64,000 nucleotides of DNA from Prostheceraeus crozeri (lineage: Eukaryota; Platyhelminthes; Polycladida; Euryleptidae): positions 62,001 to 126,000 of the forward strand of contig CAJQUW010007916.1 in assembly GCA_907163375.1 (NCBI GenBank). The letters run 5' to 3'. The notes under the pieces are model-generated. The model was not told the DNA's origin. It was given only the letters and a program-made list of their open reading frames with translations, and made no database searches. The translations under genes and the position numbers were made by a program. This document shows positions 44,370 through 56,131 of the stretch, piece after piece. Numbering within the stretch: position 1 is the stretch's first letter; each line of letters begins with the position of its first letter.

Positions 44370-46133
44370 CAGGGTGGACGGAGAGTTAGTACCTATTTTG
44401 AAAGGTCTCTAGTTCGTCAAGTACTGTTCAGGTTTGCATTGTATTCAAGCTTGATGTGTATCACGCCTTGCCATTTGTCTCTGCAAAGTTCCATAGTTAG
44501 ATTCTTAGTACTTTCAGATTTCTATGACTGAAAAGTAAACAATCTTTTATCAGATCTTGAAAAACTCAATTGATATTGTGGCATAGATTTCCAAAGATAA
44601 AGCTGTAAATTTGTCTTAAGCAAATTGAAACTTGCAAAGACGCAAGATGTTTGTTGCATGTAAAAGCACTAATCAATTTTTTTAACGCTCCCTTAATTTG
44701 AGTAAAAAGTCAATTTCCTAATTAAAGCATTTATTGGAACAAATTGCAAGATACTAAAACTCGTTATGAGCACCTGATCGCTCCACTAATTTGCGAAGTC
44801 GATCAGGCATGATGTCCATTGAGTGCCTGAGAAAATCTAGAGGCACAGAAGATAAAACAGTCTGAATTTTGCTCTCAAGCTCAGGAAGTGTCCTTGGCTT
44901 TCAGCGATAAACTTTCTCCTTTGCCCATCCCCAAAGGAAGAAGTCGCAAGGGGTCAAATCAGGACTTCTGGCCGGCCATTGATGAGGACCTCGGCGACCT
45001 AACTAGCGCCCTGGGAACTGCTCATCAAGCCACTCCCTTACCACATGAGCGTAATGAGGAGGAGCACCGTCTTGCATAAATATCAGATCGTTGATATTTT
45101 CCCAAGTGCTGATGACTGGCCACACTTTCTCCTGTAGCATGGCAAGGTAACGCTGCGAATTCATCGTCTCACGTTGGAGGAAAGGACCCACGATGGTATT
45201 TGCCGTCATGCCACACCAGACTTGCCAGACTCATGCCACACCGGTCTTGATTGCAATTTCTCTCCACGAATCCTAGGATCGTTTTCTGCCCAATAGTGGC
45301 AGTTGTGGCGATTGACGAATCCACCAACATGAAACACAGATTCATCGCTCCACAAGATGTGAAAGAATTTTGGATTTCTTTCAAACCAATGGAGCATTCG
45401 TGTTCCATATTCAAGACGAGTGTCATGGTCCGCCGGCGATAATGATTGACAATAATGGGGTTTCCATGCTCGCCACCTCAGCTCCTTTTTCAGCGCTGTT
45501 CTCACCGCGTATCGAGAGAGACCGCTCTCGCGCGCAGCCTGTCGAGTTGACTTGCCGGGACTTCGGGTGAACATGTCTCGAACAAGGCCTACTGTCTCTG
45601 ATCTACTGACAGTTGAAGGGCGTCCACTCCTGGGAGCATCGGATACGGAACCGCCCGTCATCAGCTTAAAGTGGCAGTTCTTAATGTTCCGCGGATTCAG
45701 ATAAGCATGGCGACCATGGATGGATTTCCACCATCGTTGTACGGCAACAACTGACTGGAAGACTTCATATCGAGAAGCCACTTGGGCACGTTCTTTCAAT
45801 GTCAACTGGTCTGCCATTTCATTCGATTGAAACCAAGCATTTGCTTGAAACTGAACAAGTAATCAAAATTTATGTAAATCGAGTTAAGACAAAATATGCA
45901 GCTTTATCTTTAGAAATCTGTGCCACAATATCAATTGAGTTTTTCAAGATCTGATAAAAGTTTGTTTACTTTTCAGTCATAGAAATCTGAAAGTACTAAG
46001 AATCTAACTATGAAACTTTGCAGAGACAAATGGCAAGGCGTGATACACATCAAGTTTGAATACAATGCAAACCTGAACAGTACTTAACAAACTAGAGACC
46101 TTTCAAAATAGGTATCAATTTTCCGCCCACCCT
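44370..46133 (-). mobile_element. mariner-type transposon with ~250-bp inverted repeats
   Basis: TA-flanked ends CAGGGTGGACGG and CCGCCCACCCTT begin inverted repeats that stay about 90% alike for roughly 250 bases (44,370-44,618 and 45,885-46,133). Total 1,764 bases with one transposase gene. Complete in length, so probably recently active. Confidence 0.9.
44768..45817 (-). pseudogene. mariner-type transposase (DUF4817/DDE_3), broken
   Basis: The minus-strand frame 45,817-45,206 starts MADQLTLKERAQVA (helix-turn-helix of the DUF4817 type), has GRPSTVSRSE, a second HTH (STRQAARESGLSRYAVRTAL) and the first catalytic Asp in ILWSDESVFHVGG. After a frame change near 45,207 it continues FMQDGAPPHYAHVVREWL (second Asp) and EQFPGR, then a TAG. 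The same frame goes on to SPDLTPCDFFLWG (third Asp) and ends at 44,768. All three Asp are present, with 34-type spacing between the last two by eye. One frameshift and two stops make it inactive. Confidence 0.85.
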
Positions 46134-46387
46134 TAATTGTTCTGTGTAATTGTTAAGTATAATTGTTCTGTGTGTGATGTATTGACAAAGCATGAAAATC
46201 ACTGAAATGCCTATCTGCGTCCTCCATAAGATGTATGTCATCTGATAGAAGACGAAATTCTCTCTATCATCTATTTTTGTTCGCTGTAAGTGGACTTGTT
46301 CCTGTAAACTTATAGTACGTAAATTTGTGTTACCACATAAATATATACTTGCTCGTAGGGTGCATAAAACAAAAGTAAACGAAATCA

Positions 46388-46465
46388 GTGCAGATACGCG
46401 AAATCAGCACTAATACGCGAAATCAGACCTATACGCGAAATCAGAGCCGATACGCGAAATTGGCG
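46388..46465 (+). repeat. Short tandem repeat of ATACGCGAAATCAG units
   Basis: Four to five copies of an ~18-base unit, ATACGCGAAATCAG plus 3-4 variable bases. Confidence 0.85.
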
Positions 46466-47597
46466 AAATTTCGAAATCCGACCACTGGTTTCAAGATAAA
46501 TCTGAAAATGAGAATTTCTGCTCGAAATAATTCGTTCGTTGATATTTTCCTGTAACTGTCTACTTGAGTTGTCGTTGGATCATCAATATAGTTCAGAGTT
46601 GTCCAAAGTGTGGCCCGTTGGCCGCATGCGGCCCACGTCCTTTTGAAATTTTCAGAAATCGTTTCATTTTTCACATCTGTAGAGTTGCGTTGAATATTGA
46701 TTGTTTTTTTCTAAATTATATATTTCAAGTTTAAGTTGCAAATTTAGATGTCACAATGATGATTTCGTTTTCCATGACGATAGTATCAGCCGTTGTTGAA
46801 GCCTTTTATACCTTGATTTAAGACTCCGTCAAGCGATTCCAAGACTTCCAGCACATTGAGAAAATTTTCAATGTCTTCAATGCTCCGCTAGCGCTAGCTA
46901 TATCAGAAGCAGATGAAGCTTTGCAACTTGAATTGTGTGGCTTATAAATTAATCAGTTTTGCCTATGCAAGGCTACTCTGCCAATCATTCGATTTTGGCC
47001 TCTTCTTTTTGAAGATCACCACCCCAATTAGTGATCCGCTTTGGATTACGCTTTCACTGACTGTTTGGAAGTATTTGTCCTTGTGAGTCAAACATTTTCC
47101 ACAATAAAGTCTATCAAATCTAGAGCGCCTTAGCCTCAGTTGACGCGAAGAAACTGACCTACAAAGTGCAGTAACTACTACTAGTAACTAGGAATTTACT
47201 TGTTTTACTTGCGTCTAATAGGCGTAGATAGTGAAAAAGTTGAATAATGTGAACTGCAGTCCGCGGCCTTATTTCCCTGCCAAATGCTGCCCGCGCCAGT
47301 ATAAAGTTTGGACAATCGTGATAGAGGTTCAAGTTGCTTTGAAGCAACGACCGCAATCGGTAAGGAATGCTCCATATCGACCACAAAGACATATTTTACT
47401 GTGCCGACTTGCGCATTATGGCATTTTCAGTGAAATTGCTCTAAATGTTCTTGAGGAATTCTGAATGGAGTTCCCTTGTCGCGTGTTATAAATTTAGAAG
47501 ACCTAAAGGGCGCATCGAGTAATCTTGCTAGTTGCTACATTTTCTGATGCGTCACAAGTCACACTGAGTTATAGTTGATGATTGAAGATGTCTTGAT
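46466..47597. other. No recognised gene
   Basis: Short ORFs only. Near 46,600-46,640 a GTTGGCCGCATGCGGCCCAC segment contains a perfect GGCCGCATGCGGCC palindrome. Confidence 0.4.
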
Positions 47598-47728
47598 ACA
47601 GATGGTATTGGACTACATTTTACCAATAGCAATAGTAATTGATCTGACTAGAATGATGTCAAATACTAATTAATCTAGTCAGATCAATTACTATTGCTAT
47701 TGGTAAAATGTAGTCCAATACTATCTGT
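47598..47728. repeat. Near-perfect 55-bp-arm hairpin
   Basis: Arms 47,598-47,652 and 47,674-47,728 are reverse complements with a single mismatch, around a 21-base loop. Long near-perfect arms mean either recent formation or gene-conversion maintenance. It lies about 145 bases upstream of a hammerhead-like motif. Confidence 0.95.
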
Positions 47729-47872
47729 CGCATATTTCTATTCCTCCTTTTCCCTACTGAAATTTGTTAACAGTTTTTACTTATTACTAGATTTCTTGTC
47801 TACTCCCTTATTTCCTATGTTAATGTGAAATTTGAATTCATGACTTTTGCGTTTATGTTAAATTCCTTCTAT

Positions 47873-47902
47873 CTGATGATGGTTGCCGAATAGCAACCGA
47901 AA
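47873..47902 (+). ncRNA. Hammerhead-ribozyme-like core
   Basis: CTGATGA, then a 6-bp stem II (GGTTGC/GCAACC) with loop CGAATA, then GAAA at 47,899-47,902. One extra T precedes stem II. Downstream AATTAATTATATC could offer a cleavage triplet (ATC). Stems I and III are not convincing. Confidence 0.35.
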
Positions 47903-47909
47903 TTAATTA

Positions 47910-50860
47910 TATCATACTTTAAGTAAAACATCACTAAAACCTTGGTTCTTCCTCAACAATTAAATATAATGAGTTATAGTTATCATTCATTCATGATATT
48001 CTCTTAGAATTTGACTTAATTCTAATTTATTTTGACCTCTAATCATTTGAACTTTATTGCTGACGTAAGAGGGAGATTGCCCCTTGATTCATGAATGCGA
48101 GCCTAACGACGCCCTCGTAGTTAGACGCCCTCCTGGTTAGCAGTTGAGTTCCCGATTTCATCAGTTAGCCGCTTTTACTTTCTTCATGAATGGAAACTAC
48201 GAATGAATGGTGCATGTATCGCTGTTGAGGATAATATTCCATCTTCATTTTGGTACTTGAGATTCAAACGTGAGTAACAAATTTCTTTATGTCAATAGCA
48301 AAAACAAATTCTAAGCCATTTATTTGGAAACTCGTGCAGGTGCCAACAAACGGAAAATTTGCCGTTGACTATTAGTTAATACTTGTAATCGTAAATACTT
48401 AGTCAAGAAAGAGAACGTGGAAAGTCTAAGCAATTAGTTGGAAAAAATATTATGCGGTAACTACGGAACTGATAACCACTCATATTTTTGAATATCACAT
48501 TTTTTGCAGTAAATCTAGCGCAAATTGTATTTCAATATTAGTGGGGTTATCGAAGAAAAACTCTTTGTTAACCTTTCGATGTATGAATTAAAAATACACG
48601 TTCGTTTACATACCGTAATCGTTTTGTCATTATATATTTTATCAGCTTTTACATTACCAAAGACTGAATCAATTTGTGGTTAGGAATAGAAGACACTTAG
48701 AATCAGGAAGTATAAAAGAATAAAATATCCCTGAAATAACTCCCTGATTTGTCTTTCAATAGCCTCATTTTTATCAGCAAAGTTGTTTGAGGTCATAGCG
48801 TGGAAGAATAAGGTGATAATGCGCTTCGCAACCTGCTCAAACTTCATTCTTGTTGACTAACGCAAATATTTTCAACAGATGCGTCATTTCTTTCAGGTAT
48901 TTTTATGTGTTTCTTAGGAAATTGCGAGGTGAATCTCTGAAGTTGGAATGGAGAAAGATTATGTGAGTTAGATTAATTCGTGGAGATATTGTTGTGTTTT
49001 GAAGTTGGAAATATCTACTGAATTTTGAATATGCCTTCTTGAGGTTGAAAGCAATGTCAACATAGAATCTATTCTATATTGAATTCTGATTACTCATTTT
49101 GCTAACGCGTAGCAATGTTATGATGCGATGCGCCTCAATATTTTCAATGTCCCATCCAGGGATCACAATTTTCCGTTTTTTTACTAAATTAGTCTAACGT
49201 GAATATTTCAAATTTATGCATTCAAACCCCGGTTTTTCCCGATTTCCGTTTTCTTGGGTGAATTGCGATCCCTGGTCCCATCTGATGTTTATCCATGATA
49301 ATCTCAATGCAAGTACCTATATAGTGGATGTCTTATTTCTTTCAGTTCTCATGAGTTCTGCGACTTTGATCTCTGAAGGAAGATGAGACATGGAAAACCT
49401 AACGTGAGTTCTGGCAATTTTTTCATTTTCAGATTGTTCATTGCCTCAAATTCGTAAGTTTTGAGTCCTGTTGCGCAACTAGCCACTGGATTTAAAATTA
49501 CGTTGTTTGAGGCTGGGTCGGCATATCTTTCAAATATATTTGTTAATTGATGTATTCATTTCAGTCGTTTTGTACTGATGGTCAGTGGATTCCTGTGTCA
49601 TGCTGATTACAATATTAACAGTATGATCTGGGAGTTAGTTGATTATTGGAGTGTACGGCATGTATAGCAGGAAAAAAATTCAAGTGAGTGAAATTTGTGG
49701 TCATTTGTAGTATTATTCGGTTTGATTCCGGTTTAGTATCATCCTGAGTACAGCAGTTATGTATAATGTCGAAATCTTATCCGTGTGATTTACACAAAAA
49801 CCCGTTAAGTCAGACTGTTAATCCTTCATTAATCCTGATGAAATCCTTCACATTTGTTTAGTCTGCTGCGATGTTCTTTTATCCGTTGCTGGATTGCGAG
49901 GATTTTTGTATAGGGACAAAAGGCGGAGTTCTGTCTGATGTCCGCTTACTCGGTGGGAACTGTCATTGGTTTTATTGGAAAGATTCCTTAAGATGGTTTG
50001 TTAAAACATTTGTTAAAATGTTTGTCATTGGTTTGTTAAAAGTCTTTCCTTATTTGAACGCATCTTTCTACGGCCTTTGACATGCCAAAGTTTTCTATTG
50101 AGCTAATGCGTCTTGCAGTGTCTTCGTTTCCAAAAAGGAAATGCTGTTTAGTTTTCGTGAGTTTGTAGGCTTGTTAAACTAGATACGTGATTACTGTTTA
50201 TGACTGGATTGTAAACGGCAGATGCTTGATTGTATGCATTATCGCATGCCCGTTATCTTATCAGTTATAAAAGGTACATTTAGCTTAATCCTAGCAAATG
50301 GGAGGGGAGATGGGATACTACGTGGAGTCTGATGGTATACCCGTGCATTTATCAGCAACCGCTGCTGATAAAGACAGATTATCATGAAAGAGGCGTCAAT
50401 ATTTGAAGCTGTCAAATCTGTAAAGAGGAAACATGAGGCATTAGACGAGTGAAGAATCTTATTGCCTGAAAGGGATAAAAATTGAGTATGACAGGAAGCC
50501 ATTAAAAAAGGCGATTTGATCGGAGTTAGACAAGCAAATGAATTGTTGGACAATACTCAAAGTAAAGTGAAGTTCGTCACATAGAAGCATTCGAGTTATG
50601 AGTGAATAAAGAAAGCGTGTCACACATTGTTAAAAGTGGCCAAAAGGCTGAAGACTTCCAAAGAACTTGATATTTTGTTGTATCACCCTGCCACCCATGC
50701 TTCACCTAGATTTCTCGCATGCTCAACTTTAGTATAACATGAGTTGTCATCTTATTTTCGTTGTAGATGATGATATGACGGACAGTGATCGAGAGAATAA
50801 ATTTTCCGACTACTGCAGTTAAATTTGACATATGCGCGCATGAGTGTATAATCTTTGGTA
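47910..50860. other. AT-rich DNA, no recognised gene
   Basis: Only short ORFs. A 69-codon plus-strand ORF at 49,871-50,080 is aromatic-rich without a family signal. Confidence 0.45.
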
Positions 50861-50864
50861 TTAA

Positions 50865-51845
50865 TGGGTTATCCCCCCTAGGTTTTCAAATTTGTCTAGC
50901 ATCTGCAAAACTGTATTAATCGCCACCAAACTTCAGGTACACGTGATTAAGCATATTTTCTATCCACATATAAAATTTCACACAGATCAGACAAGTACTT
51001 TTTGCATTAGAGACGATGACGTGAAGTGTAGCGATGTCTGCTGCTTGATTTGACTTCGTCTGTTCGATGCATTATTGCTACTCGTGTGTGCATTGTTCTC
51101 TCCACCTCTTTCTTTCATCCACTGTTATTTGAAATCTTCCCACGACCACTACCTTGCCACACCTTTATTAAGTTGAAAATGTTAGTGTAAGGGATATGGC
51201 TTGGTCATCATCACGTCAGGAGTTGTCGGGAAATGACTTTGTTAACTTTAAGTGCTTTCTGCTCAGACGATGAGGTCAGAAGAAATCAGATCAAGCTGCA
51301 GCAACGCTTCACTTCATCGCCCCCAATTCAGAACTTGTCCAATTTGGACAAGTTTTGGTATGTCGATAGAAAATATCCTCACTCACGTGCACTTGAAGTT
51401 TTGTAACGATTGATTCATTTCTACGGATTTTACACAAATTTGAAAACGTGGGGGGGGGTAACCCATAAGTATCTAATCTTTTGTAATGAATATATATTCC
51501 TTCATACGTTCGTGTCTTTTTACCGATTTCAAAATTACAATAACAACAGATGAATCTACTTCGGACCATAAACTGATTACAAAACGGAACCTCCTGGTAT
51601 GAGCTCATGTTAGCGTCTAAGGGAAAATGCGACTTTATTGTTTTCGGATGAATATCGATATTTATCTGTAAGGCGAATTGGTACTTGTGGGTTACCTCCC
51701 CCCACGTTTTCAAATTTGTCTACAATCCGTAGAAATGAATCAATCATCACAAAACTTCAGAGACACGTATTTGAGTATATTTTCTACCTACATGCAGAAT
51801 TTTATGCAAATCTGAAAAGTACTTTTTTAATTAGAGACGATGACG
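50865..51845. repeat. Three copies of a ~140-bp sequence, two direct and one inverted
   Basis: Copies at about 50,865-51,020 (+), 51,340-51,470 (-) and 51,695-51,845 (+) share GGTTTTCAAATTTGTCTA/ACGTTTTCAAATTTGT, AATCAATCATCACAAAACTTC and TTAGAGACGATGACGT. The inverted pair is closest to each other and could fold back. The last copy runs into the Penelope-like frame, so these are probably repeated 5' portions of that element. Confidence 0.75.
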
Positions 51846-52267
51846 TACGTGGAGAAATTCGAAATTATGGTAATTCGAAAAATACAATAAATTCCAAGGC
51901 CTGTAGTTGCATTATTTGTAAGAGCCTACCCGATAATATGAACTGTAGGATGCGCTATGTTGTTTATAGGTTTTCTTGCAGCATTTGTAGTAAAGAATAT
52001 ATTGGTTCGACTATTCGCCCCTTCTCTACGCGCTATCATGAGCATCGCAGGGCTATTACTAATCTCGACGATTCGAGCGCTCTTGCTAATCATGTTCTAG
52101 TTGACCATTCTAATTCTTTGATGACCATCACTGATTTTAACATTGATTTTCTTGACAGTCATACCGATCCTGTACGCACTAGAATTTCTGAAGCGAACTG
52201 TATTGATTTCTTAAAGCCCGAATTGAATAGGAAACACGAGCTGATGAACATCAATCGTTGTATATAA
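51840..52267 (+). pseudogene. Penelope-like element C-terminus with GIY-YIG domain
   Basis: The plus strand has SCIICKSLPDNMNC, then YRFSCSICSKEYIGSTIRP, STRYHEHRRAI, ALANHVLVDH and RISEANCIDFLKPELN. The CxxC pair before the YIG, the Arg/His helix and the Glu (SEANCIDF) are the canonical GIY-YIG parts of Penelope-like retroelements. Reverse transcriptase is missing. It belongs to a different family from the 39.7-kb copy. Confidence 0.85.
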
Positions 52268-54396
52268 AGACTGAAATTTCTTTTTCTTTTGATCACCAGT
52301 ACCATGACTATGTCTTAGAGAGACCCCTGTGGGAACGCATCTTGCTAATATCAACAGATTATCTGGCGAGGTAGCGATTTAGTGGATAATTTTTTAAAGG
52401 TTCATTTTCGTGTAAAAACTATCTCCACATGTGAAAATGGTCATCATCTATCCAAAAACATGTGTAAAATTAAAAAACGACAGTTGGCGAAAAAGCTGCT
52501 ATAATTAGTTGGCAGATATTTGTTTACTAATGCGGGCTGATTTTTCGCCAACCGGCGAAATCGTGGATATTGTAGCAACTAATTAGTGGTAAGTAGTAAT
52601 GTTCGTATATTACCTTTACATAAAAAGATATTGTACACTCAGTCTGATCTGATAAAAAGGATCTTTTTTAATTCACGAAGGCTTAAACTAAAAAAATTGT
52701 TTATCTTCCATAAACGTCGCAGTAAATACTATGATATTATTCAAATATTTGTCATTGTTGTAAATTATTGAATGTCAAGAGATGTTATGAAAATTGATAT
52801 ATGCGGATTCTCTATATTCTTATCATTATCAAAGAATGATAGTCTGCACTTATTTCTTAGATAGATTAGCCATATGTGGGTGATGGTGAGGAGGTGAGGG
52901 AGAATATAGAGCCTCGGCTGTAGAGGCGGACTACTAAAGAAAATAAGAGAGAAAGTCAAAAGTAAAAGCTGACATGTAGAGCGAGAATTGTCGCCGGCGA
53001 ACTTCGCCAGGGAATATCCCGCAAATATGACTGAACTGTAGCATGATATTCTGCAGCTGACATCCGCCAGTTTTTCGCAAGATTCGTTCCCACAGGGACG
53101 AAACGTCGGTTTTATTGTAAATAGCCTACTTGTTTTTATCTTAACTTCTTGCAATAGAAAGCCCGGGGAGACGAACAAAATTGTTTTTTGGCAATGACGT
53201 ACAAAAACTACCTCCCGTCAACAGCAGTCAACATGCTGCTAAGTAGCTAAACTGCATTTAATTTTGTTACGGGTGCACACACCTCAAAATGGTTGGCGAA
53301 ATTCATGGCTTAGCAGATACAGACGCCCAAGTCATGGCAATTTCTCTGCATGAATTTCGACACCGCTGGCACGCACACATCACGCATTTGGTAACAGACG
53401 CGCGCCGGTACACACTGATAAGTGTAACAATATGTTAGTAACTCGTTGCAAGCATTAAGGGAACCGGTATGCATCAGTTCCAACACACACGCGCGCGTGC
53501 GTTCATGCGCAGGTTTGGCAGTCTTGTTCATCGAATGGCTTCTCATTGCAGTAAACCGAGACAATAAGACTCCTTTAATAGATGTGGATCAGCCACTTAT
53601 CTCATCGTACGATTATTGCGGAAATTTCCAACAGAGCGAGGTGATACGAGGTGCGCTTACAGCAAATGAGGGACTTTGTTATTTATGGAATTGCATGCCT
53701 TTTGCAACAACGGTACTTTGCTGTGTTTTTTATTCTTGATCGAAACCAATCTGGCTCAATGAGGAATCTTTTTGAGTGTTCGACAAGTGTTTTGGTGTCT
53801 CAACTGATAAACGATTTTCAAGTGCAGCCATTTGAGTATTCAATATGATCTACACTACATCATTGTTGCAAACATTTGAACACGAAATGGATCAATTCAT
53901 GGCGAGGGTATAAGTGTGTACTGTCTTCACGTAACTGGCCTGGATGACATGTAAAAAATTGATGATGTCCTCAAAGCTAATAAGAAAACGAAAGTGTAAA
54001 ATTCACTAATCAAGATTTGTCGTGTTTAATAATTTCAATTATTGCGTCCACTTTCAAATTGTTGCACGCTATCGCAATTGAATAAATACTTCAAAGTACT
54101 ACATACAATCTAATTTTACTCCTTAATGCTTGATGACTTGATTGTTATTACTTAAATTGCTGTGCAATGATAATAAATTCTCGTTTCGATGATCTTCACA
54201 ACATCTCATAAAGTTCAATATTTAGATCTACTGATAAATTAGTTAGTAGCCACTTATCGTCGGTAAAACAAACCGATAGAAAAAGTCTTTTGTTAAACTG
54301 AAATTTTATCATTAAATTGAGTGGTGCCATCAGTCTCTATTGTAAAAGGCCTTTCTGTCCGCTCTAGTTTCCCTATTAAACCTCTTTGTTTTTAGC
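52268..54396. other. Penelope-like 3' flank and unrecognised AT-rich DNA
   Basis: Near 53,088-53,112 CGTTCCCACAGGGACGAAACGTCGG has a short stem followed by GAAAC and GTC, like the 3' half of a Penelope hammerhead; CTGATGA is missing. A related GACCCCTGTGGGAACG word lies at 52,322, inverted to it. The rest has no supported feature. Confidence 0.4.
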
Positions 54397-54422
54397 ACTA
54401 CTTATGAAATTTTATAAGTAGT
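54397..54422. repeat. Palindrome at the right edge of the inserted block
   Basis: ACTACTTAT and ATAAGTAGT pair around GAAATTTT. The hairpin ends two bases before the arm sequence resumes at 54,425. Confidence 0.85.
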
Positions 54423-54424
54423 CT

Positions 54425-56131
54425 ATCACTTAGGGCAGGTCAATAGCAACCGAACCTTTTTTGAATCAAGTCAAACGGACTTGTAGAAGCAAAGTTACAG
54501 GCCTTTAAAGTTCTGGAGTCTTTTATGGCGTGGAGACGAAGGCCATCTCCTGGCGAACCTCTAAGTCTGACGCCTTAGCTGAGTTCAGCAATGAAATTTT
54601 CTAAGTCGGTTTCTCACAGAAACCCGGTTTTTCAGATTTCCAATGCTATCATCGGAGCTCCGGAGTTCACCTACCCCAACCCAGTCGGGAGGAGAACTGA
54701 TTTCCACAAGCAGAGTTTCCACTTATATAGTTTGTGTCGATCAGCTGATGACGTAATACCCATCATCCAAAAACTTAAAACCCGTATATCTCCGGTTCTA
54801 GTGCTCCGATGGAGCTGGAAATTTACCATGCCAGTGTAGAATTTGATGCTGAGTGACAATCTGCCCTCCATTTACCCATCCGATGCTTCGTTTTGGCTCT
54901 ACAGCCCACAGCCATTGCAAAAATTCTAACTCGTTCGTTTTTCGGAAAAATGATGAAAAATTTTTTCTCCGATGGCTTTTAAATTTACCATGCCGATGCA
55001 GAATTTGATGCTGATTCAAAATCTGGTCTCTGTTTTCCCGTCCGAGGCTTGCTTCACCCGCTAAAGCGATTTTCGTAAAAATTCCAACTGTCGTTTTTCG
55101 CCAATGTCCCAAATTTTCAATAACGTCTCACCTCTAAACGAAGGCAGAGTGGAACAAGCCATGTTTTCTACTGAAATTTTCTCACTCCCAGCTTTCAAAC
55201 GAGCTATTGCACGACTTTCTACGATCTCTCACACCAAAGTTGGAAGTTTGGCAGTAGGGGGGGAGGAGGTCAGAACTTTTTCTCTCCGATTGAGCTGGAA
55301 AGAAGTTCCTAGACCCAACATTGGCCAAAAAGGCCGAATTTGCACTCAATTCTTCCATCCGAGCACTCCTTCATGTCGAAAAATGGACTTTTTCATCCCA
55401 AAACATCCAAACCTTGACTTTTCCAACTCTTGACGTTTTCCTGCCATTTTCATCCCTCAACCCAAGAAATTTGTCTAAACTGAGCTTTCCACTACATTAT
55501 TCTCACTCTTAGCTTTCAAATGAGCTATTGCACGACTTTCTACCATCTCTCACACCAAAGTTGGAAGTCTGACAGGAGGGGGGGGGGGGGACGTCCTCAA
55601 AACTTTTTCTCTCCGATGTCGCTGGAAACATCCTTCCACACCCAAAATTTCACGTAGATTCCGAATCTGGCCTCTGTTTTCCCATCCGAGGTCTCCTTCA
55701 TGACGAAAAACGACTTTTCTTATCCCGAAACCATCTAACCCCGCCCTTTTCCAACTCTATCGCTCCACCCCTTGCCTCTGAGGAAAGCGCCTCCTGCCTT
55801 CCTTCCCCAACCAACATTTCGCGCAGATTCCAAATCTAGACTCCACTTTCCCATCCAAACCCTCGTTCATGACGATTTCCAACTTTTCTCATCCCAAACA
55901 CCATCAACACCCACCCTTTCCTCACTCTATCACTCACACATCACCTTCCTTCCCATCCCTTGCCTCACAGTTCCTTCCAGGAGGGGTTGGGACCTGTTTC
56001 CTCCTCTCGGACCCATCCTTCCATCACATCCTTGGCACTCTCCCTCACCTTCCTTCCAGAGGGGGGGGCTGAGTCAGCATGATGACTCATCGTTGCACAT
56101 TTTGTGCTTGAATTTGGAATGGGCTTACTAC
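54425..56131 (+). repeat. Right arm, outer part (copy D), with element terminus
   Basis: Direct match to 3,335-4,628 and inverse of 12,002-14,108. Contains tandem-unit starts near 55,198 and 55,520, a 12-base G run near 55,580, the C-rich stretch, then TGAGTCAGCA (56,070) and TGACTCA (56,083), ending GGGCTTACTAC at 56,131. Confidence 0.9.

Larger units (their letters stand above)
29682..54424. other. 24.7-kb block inserted into the right arm
   Basis: Copy A and the left arm are continuous across the point where this block sits, so it was added later. The junctions share only AT, and its ends show no inverted repeat to each other. It holds Penelope-like, mariner-like and Harbinger remnants and much unrecognised AT-rich DNA, unlike the element core. 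It may be a large transposon with unusual ends, a recombination product, or host sequence joined by rearrangement or misassembly. Confidence 0.7.
12002..56131. mobile_element. Virus-like element with long inverted arms (Polinton/adintovirus-like), ~44 kb including later insertions
   Basis: Both termini read GTAGTAAGCCCATTCC inward, at 12,002 and at 56,131 on the opposite strand. The flanking bases, TAACGATGG on the left and TACAATGG on the right, look like an imperfect target duplication. Arms of about 3.4 kb (right) and 4.2 kb (left) enclose a core with a protein-primed polymerase gene and a TBP-like gene. Subtracting the insertion at 29,682-54,424 and the LINE leaves about 16.4 kb. The polymerase type and size point to the Polinton/Maverick/adintovirus group; the unusually long arms and lack of a recognised integrase, capsid or ATPase are atypical. 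The element interrupts a hAT-like gene. Confidence 0.7.

Noticed and set aside
41680-46490. Inverted CAGTGGTCGGATT words as element ends
   Set aside because: Only 13 bases match, the left one falls at the Harbinger coding start, and no target duplication is visible.
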